NCBI GenBank assembly: GCA_018266075.1
Contig: JAFEBB010000033.1
Location: forward strand, 1 to 64,000
Origin: Deltaproteobacteria bacterium
GTDB lineage: Bacteria > Myxococcota > Myxococcia > Myxococcales > SZAS-1
Reading direction: 5' to 3'
DNA: 64,000 nucleotides
Shown here: positions 15,566 through 26,104 of the stretch, piece by piece
Layout: the number at the start of each line of letters is the position of its first letter
Numbering within the stretch: position 1 is the first letter of the stretch
The notes under the pieces: generated by a model
Told to the model about the DNA's origin: nothing
Seen by the model: only the letters and a program-made list of their open reading frames with translations
Database searches by the model: none
Position numbers and translations under genes: made by a program

Positions 15566-16245
15566 GCGACGTCGCGACGAGCGAGCCACGCGCCAGGCGC
15601 GCACGCGCGCGGTTTCAGTTTCAGCTCCCGGCCGGTTGGTCGCGGGCCGAGCCCACGCCGCCGGCCGATCCGCGCTTCGTGCCCATCGTCGCGCTCGCGG
15701 GACGTGCGGCCGAGCTGGTCGATCACTACCTGCGCCTGCCGCGCCTCACCTGCTGCTCGTTCCGGGCCGGCTATCGCGTGTTCGTGGATGATCGCTGGTG
15801 GCTCGAGGGCGTCGACGAGCCGTGGATGTCGATGAACTGGGTGCGCGCGTGCTCGGAGTTGCTCGTCGACGCGACCGCACGCGAGGTGAAGACATTCGTT
15901 TGGGAAGAGTCGCGGCTGCAGCTGCGGCGTGAAGACGATTGGCTGCGACTCGTCGACGACGCGGCGCCGACGGTCTATCCGCCGGTCTGGGTTCCGCTGC
16001 GCCCGTTTGCGCGCGACCTGTGGCTCGGCGCGCGCGCGTTCGAGCGGCTCGCCAACGAGATCGCGGCAGAGGTCGCCCGACGCGGCGGAACGCCGGAGAA
16101 GCTGGCCGAGCTGCGCCAGCACAACCCGGCGCGCTCGGCTTCCCCCGCTCAGACGGAGCTCGAGAAGCTCAGCCAGATCGAGCTCAACTTCGCGCGCGCG
16201 CGCGTGGACCTGCATCCGCTGAGGGATTTTCTCGGCGTCATCTGA
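15562..16245 (+). CDS. Hypothetical protein coupled to the SDR gene
   Basis: A 227-residue protein starting at ATG 15562, inside the ATGA overlap with the SDR frame. It has no signal peptide. It is rich in Trp and Arg, with stretches such as VDDRWWLEGVDEPWMSMNWV and YPPVWVPLRPFARDLWLGAR and a helical Glu/Arg C-terminus. I do not recognise a family. Tight coupling implies a role linked to the reductase. Confidence 0.75.
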   Translation: MSDVATSEPRARRARARFQFQLPAGWSRAEPTPPADPRFVPIVALAGRAAELVDHYLRLPRLTCCSFRAGYRVFVDDRWWLEGVDEPWMSMNWVRACSELLVDATAREVKTFVWEESRLQLRREDDWLRLVDDAAPTVYPPVWVPLRPFARDLWLGARAFERLANEIAAEVARRGGTPEKLAELRQHNPARSASPAQTELEKLSQIELNFARARVDLHPLRDFLGVI

Positions 16246-16324
16246 AAGTGATTCGATTGGGAAACGGGCGCGTCTATTTCACCGACGAGAACGGCACCTG
16301 TTCGAGGTGACGTGCTGAGCCGAG

Positions 16325-17932
16325 CTACTTCAGCGGCACCAGCTTCTCATCGCGCTCCACCCACGCCGGCAAGTCCGGGTGCAGGGCCATCAAGTTCGCG
16401 TTCGCCTCGCCATGATCCCACGCCCAGATGATGGGCCCGCGCAGCAGCGGATCGTTCTGCGGAAACACCGAGCCCAGCGCGTCCACGAAGATCACGCCGC
16501 GCTCGATGTGGTTGCGCTCGAGCTCGTCGAGCAGGTGGTGATCGACGCCCCAGTAGCCGCTCGCGTATTCGCGCCCGAGCAGCGGCATGCAGACCAGCAC
16601 CGAGAACGCCACGCCGAACACCGGCACCATCGCGAATGCGCGCGCGGAGAGGGTGGCGCCTTCGAATCGCTCGCGCAGCGCCACCAGCCCGCGCGCCGCG
16701 AGTGGAATCGCGAGCGCGACGCCCTCGTAGAAGTAGCGGGGGCCGAAGCAGAAGTCGTGGTACTTGTGCGCCGCGTAGGCGACCACCAGCGTCGCGATGG
16801 CGCCCGCGAAGGTGCGGCACCAGCGGTCCGCGATGCCCAGCGCAAAGGGCAGCGCGACGACGGCCAGCGCGGGCACGGGCCAACCCAGCAATTGCAAGTT
16901 GAGCGCGTTGAGCCCGGCGAGCGTGACCCGCAGCGCGTCGACGGGCGTGTAGACCGCGGCGCTCGCTTGCCCCAGCGCGCCAAATGGATTCGCGCCGAAG
17001 CTCGGCAGGTGCTCCGCGCCGTAGGCCTCGACGTATCCGAAGCGAAGCGCGTGTCCCGTGGTCGCCGCGTTGAACGCGAGCATCCCCACGACGCCCAGCA
17101 CGCCGCCGAGCGCGACCGGCCAGAGCGTACGCAGCAGCTTCGGATCGCCGCGAAGCGCGAGAACGAGCTCGAGGGCGAAGGGCGGGGCGAGCCCGAACGC
17201 GGTGTACGGCCGCGTCAGGATGAGCCACGCCAGGCCGAAGCCGGCGATCGCCGCATCCACGAGGCGTCCGGTGCGTCGCGCGCGGAGGTAGCCCAGCAAC
17301 GCCAATGCGAAGGCGAAGAGCGCAGTGGCGTGGTTCATGTACTCCGATGACATGAACAGGATGAACGGCGAAGCCAGCGCGAGCACGCTGGCGAGGGCGC
17401 CCACCGTCGGTCCCCAGAGCTCGCGGGCCACGAGCGCGATGAGGGCCACGCTCGCGGAGCCCAGAATCGGGTTCACGAGCTGCGGCGCGTGCACGAGCAG
17501 GCCGAGCGCGAGCATCGCCACGTGGCCCGGCGGGTACTCGCTGTACCAGCGCTCGCCGAGGATCATGTTCGGGAAGACGAAGAACCCCGCCGGATGCGGC
17601 GCGGGCACCCAGAGGTGACCCAGCGCGAAGATGCGCGCGTGCATGAGCTGCGCGGCGCTGTCCTGCACGTGCGGAATGCCGCCGAACACCGCGTGCGAAA
17701 TGATCGCCGCCGCCACGAGCTCCACCGCGGCGACGATGCCCACCACCCGGAAGAACGCGCCCGTGGAGAGCTCCGGCCAGCGCGAGACCGGCCGGCGTCC
17801 AATCTTGGCGATGAGCAGCAGCAGCGGCACGACGAGCAGGCTCGCGCCCAGTACGCCGCGCACGCTCGACGCGCCCTCGGCCACGGGGAGGAGCGTGACC
17901 AGCACCACGACGAGCCAGATCCAGCGGCGCAC
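16325..17932 (-). CDS. Polytopic membrane protein, GT-C glycosyltransferase-like
   Basis: A 535-residue protein with about twelve hydrophobic segments and a GTG start at 17932. The first large loop carries GERWYSEYPPGHVAML, resembling the YPPG loop of ArnT/PMT-type GT-C enzymes, which use polyprenyl-linked sugars. The C-terminal ~60 residues form a soluble tail. Catalytic acids cannot be assigned with certainty. A perfect TAAC-N6-GTTA palindrome (17987-18000) lies about 55 bases upstream of the start. Confidence 0.7.
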   Translation of the reverse strand: MRRWIWLVVVLVTLLPVAEGASSVRGVLGASLLVVPLLLLIAKIGRRPVSRWPELSTGAFFRVVGIVAAVELVAAAIISHAVFGGIPHVQDSAAQLMHARIFALGHLWVPAPHPAGFFVFPNMILGERWYSEYPPGHVAMLALGLLVHAPQLVNPILGSASVALIALVARELWGPTVGALASVLALASPFILFMSSEYMNHATALFAFALALLGYLRARRTGRLVDAAIAGFGLAWLILTRPYTAFGLAPPFALELVLALRGDPKLLRTLWPVALGGVLGVVGMLAFNAATTGHALRFGYVEAYGAEHLPSFGANPFGALGQASAAVYTPVDALRVTLAGLNALNLQLLGWPVPALAVVALPFALGIADRWCRTFAGAIATLVVAYAAHKYHDFCFGPRYFYEGVALAIPLAARGLVALRERFEGATLSARAFAMVPVFGVAFSVLVCMPLLGREYASGYWGVDHHLLDELERNHIERGVIFVDALGSVFPQNDPLLRGPIIWAWDHGEANANLMALHPDLPAWVERDEKLVPLK

Positions 17933-17986
17933 GCGGCGTTTGTAGCACAGGCGCGCCGCAGCGCGTAGGGCAGGGGCGCCCGAAGT

Positions 17987-18000
17987 TAACCGAACTGTTA
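17987..18000. repeat. TAAC-N6-GTTA palindrome, intergenic copy
   Basis: Perfect copy: TAAC, CGAACT, GTTA. It lies between the stop of the octaheme cytochrome gene and the start of the GT-C-like gene. One of ten similar sites in the window; see the finding on dispersed palindromes. Could be an operator for the downstream gene. Confidence 0.4.
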
Positions 18001-18010
18001 TGGAGCGGAG

Positions 18011-18038
18011 GTCCGTCCGCGTCCGCGTCCGCGTCGCG
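18011..18038. repeat. GTCCGC hexanucleotide microsatellite
   Basis: Three perfect GTCCGC units (18015-18032) with partial units on both sides, in the gap after the cytochrome gene. A possible slippage site; no coding role seen. Confidence 0.6.
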
Positions 18039-18074
18039 AACGGGCGACGAGGCCCAGGTTCCAGTAGATGGCCA

Positions 18075-19820
18075 CTACAGGCCGGAGCGCGCGTTGAGGC
18101 TCTGCAGCAGCGCGTCGATCTGCTTCTCGCGCTCGGCCGGCGAGCCCTGCAGCGTGTACGTCGAAGCGTCGAGCTTCTTTCCGGTCACGTACTCCACGGA
18201 CTTGAGCGCGTAGACGCGGTTGATGGGCTCCTGATCGTCGAGCTCGTGGATGAGCTCGGGCAGCTTCTCCTTGGCCCACGGCGAGTGCGCCCAGCTCCGC
18301 GTGGCCAGCAGCCGCATCGGCTGGTCCGCGTGGAGCCAGATGTCGCCCATCGGCGTGTTGAGCTTGTCCGGCGCCACGCCCTCGACGCTGATCGACTGGT
18401 TCCAGCCCTTCTTCAGCTCGGCCACCGTCCAGGCCACCGACTTGTCGAGGTGGCAGAGGTTGCACGCGTTGGTGGAGTTGGCCTTCACCATCGAGGCCTC
18501 CACCGGCTTGGAGATGTGGTGGGTGCGCACGATGTCGTCGAGGCCCATCACCTCGCGCGGCATGTGGCAGTCGAGGCAGGTCACGTCGGGCCCGTGGCGG
18601 GTGTGCGTGGCCACCGCGGTCGCGTCCTGGAACTGGGTGTGGCACTTCACGCAGGTGGCCAGGTGCTTGGCTTGCGGCGGGCTGGCCTCCGGCGCGCCCT
18701 TCTCGTGCGGGTTGTGGCAGTCCACGCAGCGCATCTTGTTGGCGCAGGCGCCGGTGACGAAGTCGAGCGCCTCGCTGGAGTTCGCGACCGAGGCGCCGTT
18801 CGGGTACAGCGGCGAGTTGCCCGAGTGGCACTGCGCGCAGATGCCGTTCACGCTCTCCGGATCGGTGCGCTCGCCCTTCACCGGACGGCTGGCGACGACG
18901 GGCGTCACCTTCACCATCGAGCTCGTGGGCGCAAAGTGGATGTCGTCTTCTTCCTCGGCGTGCTCGCGGCCGCCGAAGTGGCAGCTCTCGCAGCTGATGC
19001 CGAGCGTCACCAGGTCCTTCGAAGGATCGAGCAGCTTGCGGACGTTCTCGAACGAGTCCACGTCGGGCTTCACGTTGACGTTCGGCTTGAGCGCCTCGCT
19101 GAGCGGCCCCAGCGCGCCCGACACGTTCGCGAACGGGAAGCCCGAGAACTTCCGGTGGAACACCCGGTACACGTACGGGTAGGTGTTATGACAATTCATA
19201 CAATCTTCATTGTATAGGCGAATGTCTTTCACATAATCGACGCCCTCGGTCGTCGCGATGCCGTGCTCGAGGTGCTCCGCGCCGTCGGCGTCGAGGAAGG
19301 CCTTGGGCAGCCAGCGGTTCAGGCTTCGCCAGTAGCCGAAGGGCAGCATGTGCTCTTTGTAGAGCGGGCTATCGAGTGGCTCTGGGCCCTTCACCTGCTT
19401 GGCGATGTAGTACTGCTGGTACACCGTGCCCACGGTGCGCGTGATTTGGTACTGGCGCAGGAACTGGCCGTCGCGCTCCACGGTGGCGAGGTACTTGTCG
19501 CCCTCGTGGGTGAAGGTGATCACGCCATGCGGGACCTCGAGCTTGGCGTCGTTGAAGTCGCCCTCCACCGACTCCGCCGACGCCATCTGGTTCATGCGCC
19601 GGTGCGGGTGGTTCAGCCAGAGCTTGTGCTCCTTGGCGTGACAGTCGTTGCAGCGGTCCGGGCCCACGTAGTCCGCGGGCAGGACGTTGCTGTAGGTGAT
19701 GCTGCGATCGACCTGGTCGTCGGGGAGGACGCGCGCATCCGGGCCTGGGCGGTGGGTCGCCCAGAACGCCACGCCGGCCACGTTCATCGCCAGCAGGAGG
19801 AGAATCAGCTTCCTGCGCAT
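18075..19820 (-). CDS. Octaheme c-type cytochrome
   Basis: A 581-residue secreted cytochrome. ATG 19820 follows GGAGGG. An N-terminal hydrophobic segment (RKLILLLLAMNVAGVAFW) is the export signal or anchor. Eight CxxCH heme sites are present: CNDCH, CMNCH, CESCH, CAQCH, CVDCH, CVKCH, CLDCH and CNLCH. Several distal His residues (HPHRRMNQ, THTRHGPD, THHISKP) can serve as sixth ligands. The C-terminal ~120 residues are helical and heme-free. Electron transfer or a periplasmic oxidoreductase role is expected, but the substrate cannot be assigned. A CcsA-type heme-export gene lies 2 kb away. Codons around the second heme site are unusually AT-rich. Confidence 0.92.
   Translation of the reverse strand: MRRKLILLLLAMNVAGVAFWATHRPGPDARVLPDDQVDRSITYSNVLPADYVGPDRCNDCHAKEHKLWLNHPHRRMNQMASAESVEGDFNDAKLEVPHGVITFTHEGDKYLATVERDGQFLRQYQITRTVGTVYQQYYIAKQVKGPEPLDSPLYKEHMLPFGYWRSLNRWLPKAFLDADGAEHLEHGIATTEGVDYVKDIRLYNEDCMNCHNTYPYVYRVFHRKFSGFPFANVSGALGPLSEALKPNVNVKPDVDSFENVRKLLDPSKDLVTLGISCESCHFGGREHAEEEDDIHFAPTSSMVKVTPVVASRPVKGERTDPESVNGICAQCHSGNSPLYPNGASVANSSEALDFVTGACANKMRCVDCHNPHEKGAPEASPPQAKHLATCVKCHTQFQDATAVATHTRHGPDVTCLDCHMPREVMGLDDIVRTHHISKPVEASMVKANSTNACNLCHLDKSVAWTVAELKKGWNQSISVEGVAPDKLNTPMGDIWLHADQPMRLLATRSWAHSPWAKEKLPELIHELDDQEPINRVYALKSVEYVTGKKLDASTYTLQGSPAEREKQIDALLQSLNARSGL
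19198..19215. repeat. AT-rich perfect hairpin inside the octaheme gene
   Basis: ATACAAT and ATTGTAT flank CTTC (GAAG on the coding strand), covering codons for LYNEDCM just before the second CxxCH. The surrounding gene strongly prefers G/C in third positions, so these codons are atypical. Confidence 0.6.
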
Positions 19821-19921
19821 TCGCCCTCCGGCGGCATTTGCCCGCGCGGAGGATCTTGCCAGAGGTCGCGCGCGTGGACCACTTGACCGTGGTCTGTTAA
19901 TCCCGAGCGCTGGAGGCGACG

Positions 19922-21802
19922 TTGGTCGAACCGTCCAGCCCGAGCTCGGGAGCGCCGACCGCGGGTGCGTGGCGGGTTTGGGCGCTGACCGCGCTGGCCT
20001 TCGCGCTGCTGGCGCTGGCGTTCATGGCGCCGCTGCTCCACCACCTCGACAACTGGTGCATCGAAGACTGGGATCAGCACGCGTTCTACCACGAGGCTCC
20101 GCGCGTCAGCGTTCTGCAGTACCACCAGCTGCCGCTGTGGAATCCCTGGTACTGCGGCGGCACGGATCTGCTCGCGAATCCGCAGAACCGCGCGCTCTCG
20201 CCGACGTTCGTCATCGATCTGCTGCTCGGCGCCATCGCGGGCCTGAAGATCGAGTACTGGCTGCACGCGGTGCTGGGGATGCTCGGGCTCTATGCGCTCG
20301 CGCGGCGGCTGGGCGTGTCGGCGCTGGGCGCGTGGCTGCCCGCGTGCGCGACGTTCCTGAGCTCGCTGTACGCGCTGCCGGTGTCGGCGGGCATGAGCTG
20401 GGTGACGTCGCTGGCGTTCATGCCCTGGGCGGTGCTCGCGTTCCTGCACGCGTACGAGAAGCCGCTCTTCTGCTTGCTGACGGGCGCGGCGCTGGCGCTG
20501 ATGAACTTCAACGGCGGCGCGTACACCTCGGTGATCCTCTGCACGTTCCTCGGCTGCTACGCGCTTGCCCAGATTCCACGCGTCGGCTTCAAGCGCAGCG
20601 CGATGCTGCTCGTGGGCGCCGTCGGCTCGAGCGTGCTGCTCGGCGCGGTGAAGCTCTTCCCGGCCGCGGCCTTCATGCACGAGCACCCGCGGAAGATCGA
20701 TCTGCTCTCGGGCTTGAGCGTGGAGTCGCTGCTGGTCGGCCTGTTCAGCCTCGATCAGCGATTGCAGGTGGCCTACACGCACTTCGACGGCCTCCACTTC
20801 GATCCGGTCGTCGACGGCCCCACGTTCAGCCTGTGGCACGGCATCGCCACCGAGTTCGACGACGTGGGCATGTACATCGGCGTGGTGGGCCTGCTGCTGC
20901 TCGTCATCGGGCTCGCGACTTCGGCCCGAAAGCGGCGCGGGCTCGCCCTGACGATGTTGGGCTTTCTGTGGCTCTCGCTGGGCGACCGGATGAAGCTGAG
21001 CCCGTTGAAGCTGCTGCACCTGCTGCCGGTCTTCGAGTCGATGCGCTACGCCGAGCGCTACCGGTTCATCTGGTTCCCCTGCGCGATGATCTTCGCGGCG
21101 CTCGGGCTGGACTGGATTCGCGCGCGGCTCGACGGACGCTTTGCGTTCAAACGATTGGGAACGGCCGTGGCGATTCTGCTGCTCGGGCTGGAGCTCGCCG
21201 ATTTCCACCGCGTGGTGACGCCGGTGTACGCGGCAGCGTGTCCCATCACACCGTTCGCGCTGCCGACGGCGAAGTCGTTTCACCAGGAGCTCTCGCCGCC
21301 GAGCTACGGACCGAATGGCCCCATCGCGCCCGACGCGAAGGGCTTCGAGGTCATCTACGGCTCGTTCAGCTCGCACCTGCCGACGCTGCTCAGCAACGTG
21401 GGCGCCGTCGACTGCTACGAGACGGCGTGGGTGCCGCGACAGGCCGTGCCCGCGTCGAACCCGGGCTATCGCGGCGAGGTGTGGTTGGCGGGGCAGGGCA
21501 GCGTCGACACCCTCGAGTGGTCGCCGAATCGGCTGCGCTACGCCGTGCACGCGCAGCAGCCCGGGAAGCTCGTTGTGAACCAAAACTTTTACTCGAGCTG
21601 GCGCGCGTCTGACGGACGCCCGGTGCGGAACGAGAACGGGCAGCTCGCCGTCGACGTCACGCCGTCCGACACGACCATCGAGCTCGAGTACGTGCCGCGG
21701 AGCTTTCAGCTCGGGCTGGTCGTGAGCGCGATCTCGTGGATTGCGCTTGCCGGACTTGGGCTGTCGAGGCTGCGTCGCGCGAAGGTTCAGCCCGCGCCGT
21801 AG
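19922..21802 (+). CDS. YfhO-like polytopic membrane protein
   Basis: A 626-residue protein with a TTG start at 19922 behind GGAGG. About a dozen membrane segments are followed by a periplasmic beta-rich C-terminal domain and a last membrane helix. The pattern ([45 protein letters not shown], and late [15 protein letters not shown]) matches YfhO-type proteins, GT-C-like enzymes of Gram-positive lipoteichoic-acid or glycolipid modification that also occur in myxobacteria. Substrate unknown. Divergent from the cytochrome gene. Its 3' end overlaps the convergent ccsA-like gene by 16 bases. Confidence 0.78.
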   Translation: MVEPSSPSSGAPTAGAWRVWALTALAFALLALAFMAPLLHHLDNWCIEDWDQHAFYHEAPRVSVLQYHQLPLWNPWYCGGTDLLANPQNRALSPTFVIDLLLGAIAGLKIEYWLHAVLGMLGLYALARRLGVSALGAWLPACATFLSSLYALPVSAGMSWVTSLAFMPWAVLAFLHAYEKPLFCLLTGAALALMNFNGGAYTSVILCTFLGCYALAQIPRVGFKRSAMLLVGAVGSSVLLGAVKLFPAAAFMHEHPRKIDLLSGLSVESLLVGLFSLDQRLQVAYTHFDGLHFDPVVDGPTFSLWHGIATEFDDVGMYIGVVGLLLLVIGLATSARKRRGLALTMLGFLWLSLGDRMKLSPLKLLHLLPVFESMRYAERYRFIWFPCAMIFAALGLDWIRARLDGRFAFKRLGTAVAILLLGLELADFHRVVTPVYAAACPITPFALPTAKSFHQELSPPSYGPNGPIAPDAKGFEVIYGSFSSHLPTLLSNVGAVDCYETAWVPRQAVPASNPGYRGEVWLAGQGSVDTLEWSPNRLRYAVHAQQPGKLVVNQNFYSSWRASDGRPVRNENGQLAVDVTPSDTTIELEYVPRSFQLGLVVSAISWIALAGLGLSRLRRAKVQPAP

Positions 21803-23211
21803 GTGTGCAAGCCCTCGCCGGTGAGGCCGAGGTTCACGCCCATGTAGCAGAAGATCACCACCGCGAATCCGGAGACCGCGAGCGCCGCGCCGGGCTTGCC
21901 CGTCCAGCCCAGCGTGATTCGCGTGTGCAGATAGATGGCGTACACGAACCAGGTGATGAGCGCCCAGGTCTCCTTCGGGTCCCAACCCCAGTAGCGGCCC
22001 CAGGCCTCGTACGCCCACATCGCGCCGAGCACGATGCCGATCGACAAGAGCGGGAAACCGGCCACGATAACCTTGTAGGTCACGTCGTCGAGCAGCTTCG
22101 GCTCGGGCAGCGCCAGGCTGAGCTTTTCGCGGCTGCCGAGCAGACCCACGAAGCCCACCAGCAGCACGAAGATGAGCGTCACCAGGCCGAGCCCGTAGTT
22201 CGAGTTGGTGTGAAAGATCATCGAGCTCGTGTCGACGCCCTGCGCGACCTGTCCGCCGAGCTGCTCCGGCAGCGCCGCCGGCGCGTGACCCAGCGCCTTC
22301 ACCAGCACCAGCGCGAGCGCGAGGCCCAGCGCGCCGCCCGCGCCCAGGAAGACCTTGATGCCGCGGCCCTTGAGGCCCACGTCGTCGCCGCGCGCGTCGA
22401 GGTGGAAGACGATCGCCGCGATGATCAGAATCGCGATGGCCACGAGCAGCAGCGGGCCCGCGCCCGGCACGGTCACGAAGAGCTTGGTCGCTTTCTGCGC
22501 GCCCTCGGGGAAGTAGTGCACCGGCTTCCACGCGCCGCCCATCCAGGCCGAGGGCGTGAGGCCGAACCTGCCGTGCAGGAAGAGGTCGCCGCCGCCGGTG
22601 AGCGCGAGCACCGCCGCTGCCGCGAGGCTGAGCCACTTGCCCATCGCCGCCGAGTGCGCGCCGACCTTGATGAGGAACATCAGCGCCGCGAACGCCGCGA
22701 TCATGAACAGCGAGTACGAGAGGAACAGGAACCACACGTGAATGAGGATCCAGTAGCTCTGGAGCGCGGGCACGAGCGCGCGTGCGTCCTTCTCGGTCAC
22801 GATGTACGCCTCGAAGAGCGCGAGCAGCGTGACGCCGACGGCGCCAATTCCGATCGGCCGGATCTTCCACTTGGCCTCGATGACCAAATAGAAAACCATC
22901 AGCGCCCACGAGACGAAGATCAGCGACTCGTACAGGTTGGTGTACGGCGGGTGCGAGATGTACACGTAGAGCTTGGCGAGCCCCGTGGGCACATCACCCA
23001 CGGCGACGCGCGCGTTGAACTCGGTCGTGCCCGTCACGTACCAGCGGTAGAGCAGCCAGCTCGAGTGCAGCGTGAGCCCGATGGCCGCGGCGATGGTGGC
23101 CAGCCGCTTCACCACGTTCCACTTCGCGGCGAGCGTGCCCAGGTAGAGGCTCTCGGCCACGCCGTAGGTGACGCACGTCCCCACGAAAAGGCCCTGACTC
23201 ACGTCCACCAT
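21787..23211 (-). CDS. ccsA: Cytochrome c biogenesis protein, CcsA/ResC type
   Basis: A 474-residue polytopic protein. The C-terminal WWD signature ([20 protein letters not shown]) with nearby His residues marks the heme-handling CcsA/CcmF family of system II cytochrome c maturation. CcsA exports heme and, with CcsB, attaches it to CxxCH apoproteins. Typical CcsA proteins are near 320 residues. Here an extra ~150-residue segment with membrane helices ([15 protein letters not shown] to GLLGSREK) lies before the WWD domain. No ccsB/resB gene is visible. It presumably serves the octaheme cytochrome nearby. Confidence 0.88.
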   Translation of the reverse strand: MVDVSQGLFVGTCVTYGVAESLYLGTLAAKWNVVKRLATIAAAIGLTLHSSWLLYRWYVTGTTEFNARVAVGDVPTGLAKLYVYISHPPYTNLYESLIFVSWALMVFYLVIEAKWKIRPIGIGAVGVTLLALFEAYIVTEKDARALVPALQSYWILIHVWFLFLSYSLFMIAAFAALMFLIKVGAHSAAMGKWLSLAAAAVLALTGGGDLFLHGRFGLTPSAWMGGAWKPVHYFPEGAQKATKLFVTVPGAGPLLLVAIAILIIAAIVFHLDARGDDVGLKGRGIKVFLGAGGALGLALALVLVKALGHAPAALPEQLGGQVAQGVDTSSMIFHTNSNYGLGLVTLIFVLLVGFVGLLGSREKLSLALPEPKLLDDVTYKVIVAGFPLLSIGIVLGAMWAYEAWGRYWGWDPKETWALITWFVYAIYLHTRITLGWTGKPGAALAVSGFAVVIFCYMGVNLGLTGEGLHTYGAG

Positions 23212-23239
23212 GGCGACCGCCTCGTTTTCCCCGCCAATC

Positions 23240-23605
23240 TTAATTCAGCAGCTCGGCCTCGCGCTCGACCGGCACACCATCGAGTGGCTTCCGCCCGGCA
23301 AAGCCTTCGTCCACGCCGTGCCAGTGCGTGAGCCGCTTCTCGCCGAACTGCCAGCACAAGAGGACGATTTCCGACCCGCGCCGGCAGGGAAAGTCCACCA
23401 GCCCGCGCTCCAGGTCTTTCAGCTCGCCCCCGAGCTCTTCGATGCGCGTGACGAGCGCGTCGGCGTCGGCCTGCAGGCGCTCGAGCTGGGGCTGGGCCGT
23501 TGTCGCGCGGATCTCTGCGTGCAGCACCATCAGCCGGCCCACGAGCAGCTCCAGCGAGGGGATCAGACCCTGGACCTCCGAAGGACTGAACGTGCGCTGG
23601 GGCAT
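23240..23605 (-). CDS. DUF2203 family protein
   Basis: A 121-residue cytoplasmic protein matching DUF2203: [17 protein letters not shown], a helical middle with [17 protein letters not shown], then [17 protein letters not shown] and FAGRKPLDG. Conserved Cys, Trp and His in the last part suggest metal binding, but no function is established. It lies 28 bases upstream of ccsA on the same strand, probably one transcript. Confidence 0.85.
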   Translation of the reverse strand: MPQRTFSPSEVQGLIPSLELLVGRLMVLHAEIRATTAQPQLERLQADADALVTRIEELGGELKDLERGLVDFPCRRGSEIVLLCWQFGEKRLTHWHGVDEGFAGRKPLDGVPVEREAELLN

Positions 23606-23769
23606 GGGCGGGGGCTACTTAGGAGCCGGCTTCCCCATTGTCAAACGGACAGTTGCCGGGCTGGATGCGCGGCGCCACGCCGTTCGGAGCAGGGCGCCAA
23701 GCCCCGGAAATCCTTGCGGCGCAGCGTTCGCAGCGGGTACATACCGGGCCCCTTCTCCGAGGAGTCCCC

Positions 23770-24426
23770 ATGCGACGCTTCAGCTCTCTCGTCGTGGCCG
23801 CCGCCGCGCTCTCGCTCGCCAGCCTGTCGTATGCCGCGCCCGCCGCCTCGCCCACCAAGTGGATGGACCTGGCCAAGGCCGGCACGCCGCTCTACGCCAC
23901 CATCGACACGAGCATGGGCAAGATCGTCGCGGAGCTCGATCCCAAGATCGCGCCCATCGCGGTCGAGAACTTCGTGGGCCTGGCCATGGGCGAGAAGGAG
24001 TGGAAGACGCCCGCCGGCGAGATGGTGAAGAAGCCGCTCTACGAGGGCACCACGTTCCACCGCGTGATCCCCAACTTCATGATCCAGGGCGGCGACCCCG
24101 AGGGCACCGGCATGGGCGGCCCCGGCTTCAACATCCCCGACGACTTCCCCAACCAGCACGGCCTGACCTTCTCCAAGGGCACGCTGGGCATGGCGCGGAC
24201 CATGGCGCCCAACTCGGGCGGCTGCCAGTTCTTCATCACCGTGGGCGACGCCAAGTGGCTCGATGGCCAGTACACCGTCTTCGGCCACGTGCTCACCGGC
24301 CAGGACGTCGCCGACAAGATCTCGCTCGTCCCGCGCTCCACGCCCGGCGACAAGCCGAACACGCCGGTGACCATCAAGAAGATCACCATCACCGACAAGG
24401 CGCCCGCGGGCACCAAGAAGAAGTAG
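23770..24426 (+). CDS. Secreted cyclophilin-type peptidyl-prolyl isomerase (first of two)
   Basis: A 218-residue protein. ATG 23770 follows GAGGAG; the signal peptide is cleaved near SYAAPAA. The cyclophilin core has the active-site Arg in FHRVIPNFMIQGGDP, Gln in GGCQFFIT and the loop NSGG. It catalyses proline isomerisation during folding of exported proteins. The C-terminus is Lys-rich. A second cyclophilin gene follows after 6 bases. Confidence 0.94.
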   Translation: MRRFSSLVVAAAALSLASLSYAAPAASPTKWMDLAKAGTPLYATIDTSMGKIVAELDPKIAPIAVENFVGLAMGEKEWKTPAGEMVKKPLYEGTTFHRVIPNFMIQGGDPEGTGMGGPGFNIPDDFPNQHGLTFSKGTLGMARTMAPNSGGCQFFITVGDAKWLDGQYTVFGHVLTGQDVADKISLVPRSTPGDKPNTPVTIKKITITDKAPAGTKKK

Positions 24427-24432
24427 GTCCCT

Positions 24433-25152
24433 TTGGCGCGCGCGGCGATTCGACAGACGCTTCTCGTCGCGCTCGCAAGCGCAACGCTGAGCGTGTCGAC
24501 GGCGCGCGCGGCCTCGAGCACGCCCGCCGCTCAGCCGGGCACGCCGGCCGTGACGCCAAACGCGCAGGGCGTCGCGCTCATGGACAAGGCCCGCGCCGGA
24601 AAGCCGCTCTGGGCCACGCTGGAGACGTCGAGCGGCAAGATCGTGCTCGAGCTGCAGACGGCTGCCGCGCCCCAGTCGACGGCCGCGTTCGTGGGCTACG
24701 CGACCGGCGGGCTCGTGTGGCAGAAGAACAAGCAACCCTCGAACGCGCCGCTCTACGACGGCACGATCTTCCACCGCGTGATCCCCGGCTTCGCGATCCA
24801 GGCCGGCGATCCCACGGGAACGGGCACCGGCGGCCCCGGCGCGACCACGCCTGACGAGAGCGCGTCGCCCGCGCAGAAGGCGCTCCACTTCACCAAGGGC
24901 ACCGTGGGCCTCTCGCACGTGCCCGACGTGAACGCGAACGGCTCGCAGTTCTTCATCACCCTTGGCGACGCGCCCTGGCTCGACGGACGCTTCACGCAGA
25001 TCGGCAAGGTCGTGGCCGGTCAGGACGTCGCCGATGCGATTGGCGCCACGCCGCGCGGCCCCAACGATCGACCGCTCCAGCCGGTGACGCTCAAGTCCGT
25101 GCGCATCAGCGACAAGGCGCCGCCGCTTCCCAAGGCGCCCAAGAAGAAGTGA
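24433..25152 (+). CDS. Secreted cyclophilin-type peptidyl-prolyl isomerase (second of two)
   Basis: A 239-residue protein with a TTG start at 24433 and a signal peptide ending near ARAASS. The core motifs FHRVIPGFAIQAGDP and NGSQFFIT are intact, but the inserts differ from the upstream copy, so this is an old tandem duplication. It ends KAPKKK, as the first copy ends in a Lys cluster. The era gene starts just after its stop, suggesting read-through from the cyclophilins into era-der. Confidence 0.92.
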   Translation: MARAAIRQTLLVALASATLSVSTARAASSTPAAQPGTPAVTPNAQGVALMDKARAGKPLWATLETSSGKIVLELQTAAAPQSTAAFVGYATGGLVWQKNKQPSNAPLYDGTIFHRVIPGFAIQAGDPTGTGTGGPGATTPDESASPAQKALHFTKGTVGLSHVPDVNANGSQFFITLGDAPWLDGRFTQIGKVVAGQDVADAIGATPRGPNDRPLQPVTLKSVRISDKAPPLPKAPKKK

Positions 25153-25153
25153 C

Positions 25154-26100
<947 letters not shown>

Positions 26101-26104
<4 letters not shown>

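Noticed and set aside
16248-16310. Short open frame (about 20 codons) after the hypothetical gene at 15562-16245
   Set aside because: It looks like ordinary protein sequence but has no ribosome site or recognisable match. Possibly a degraded gene end; too little to call.
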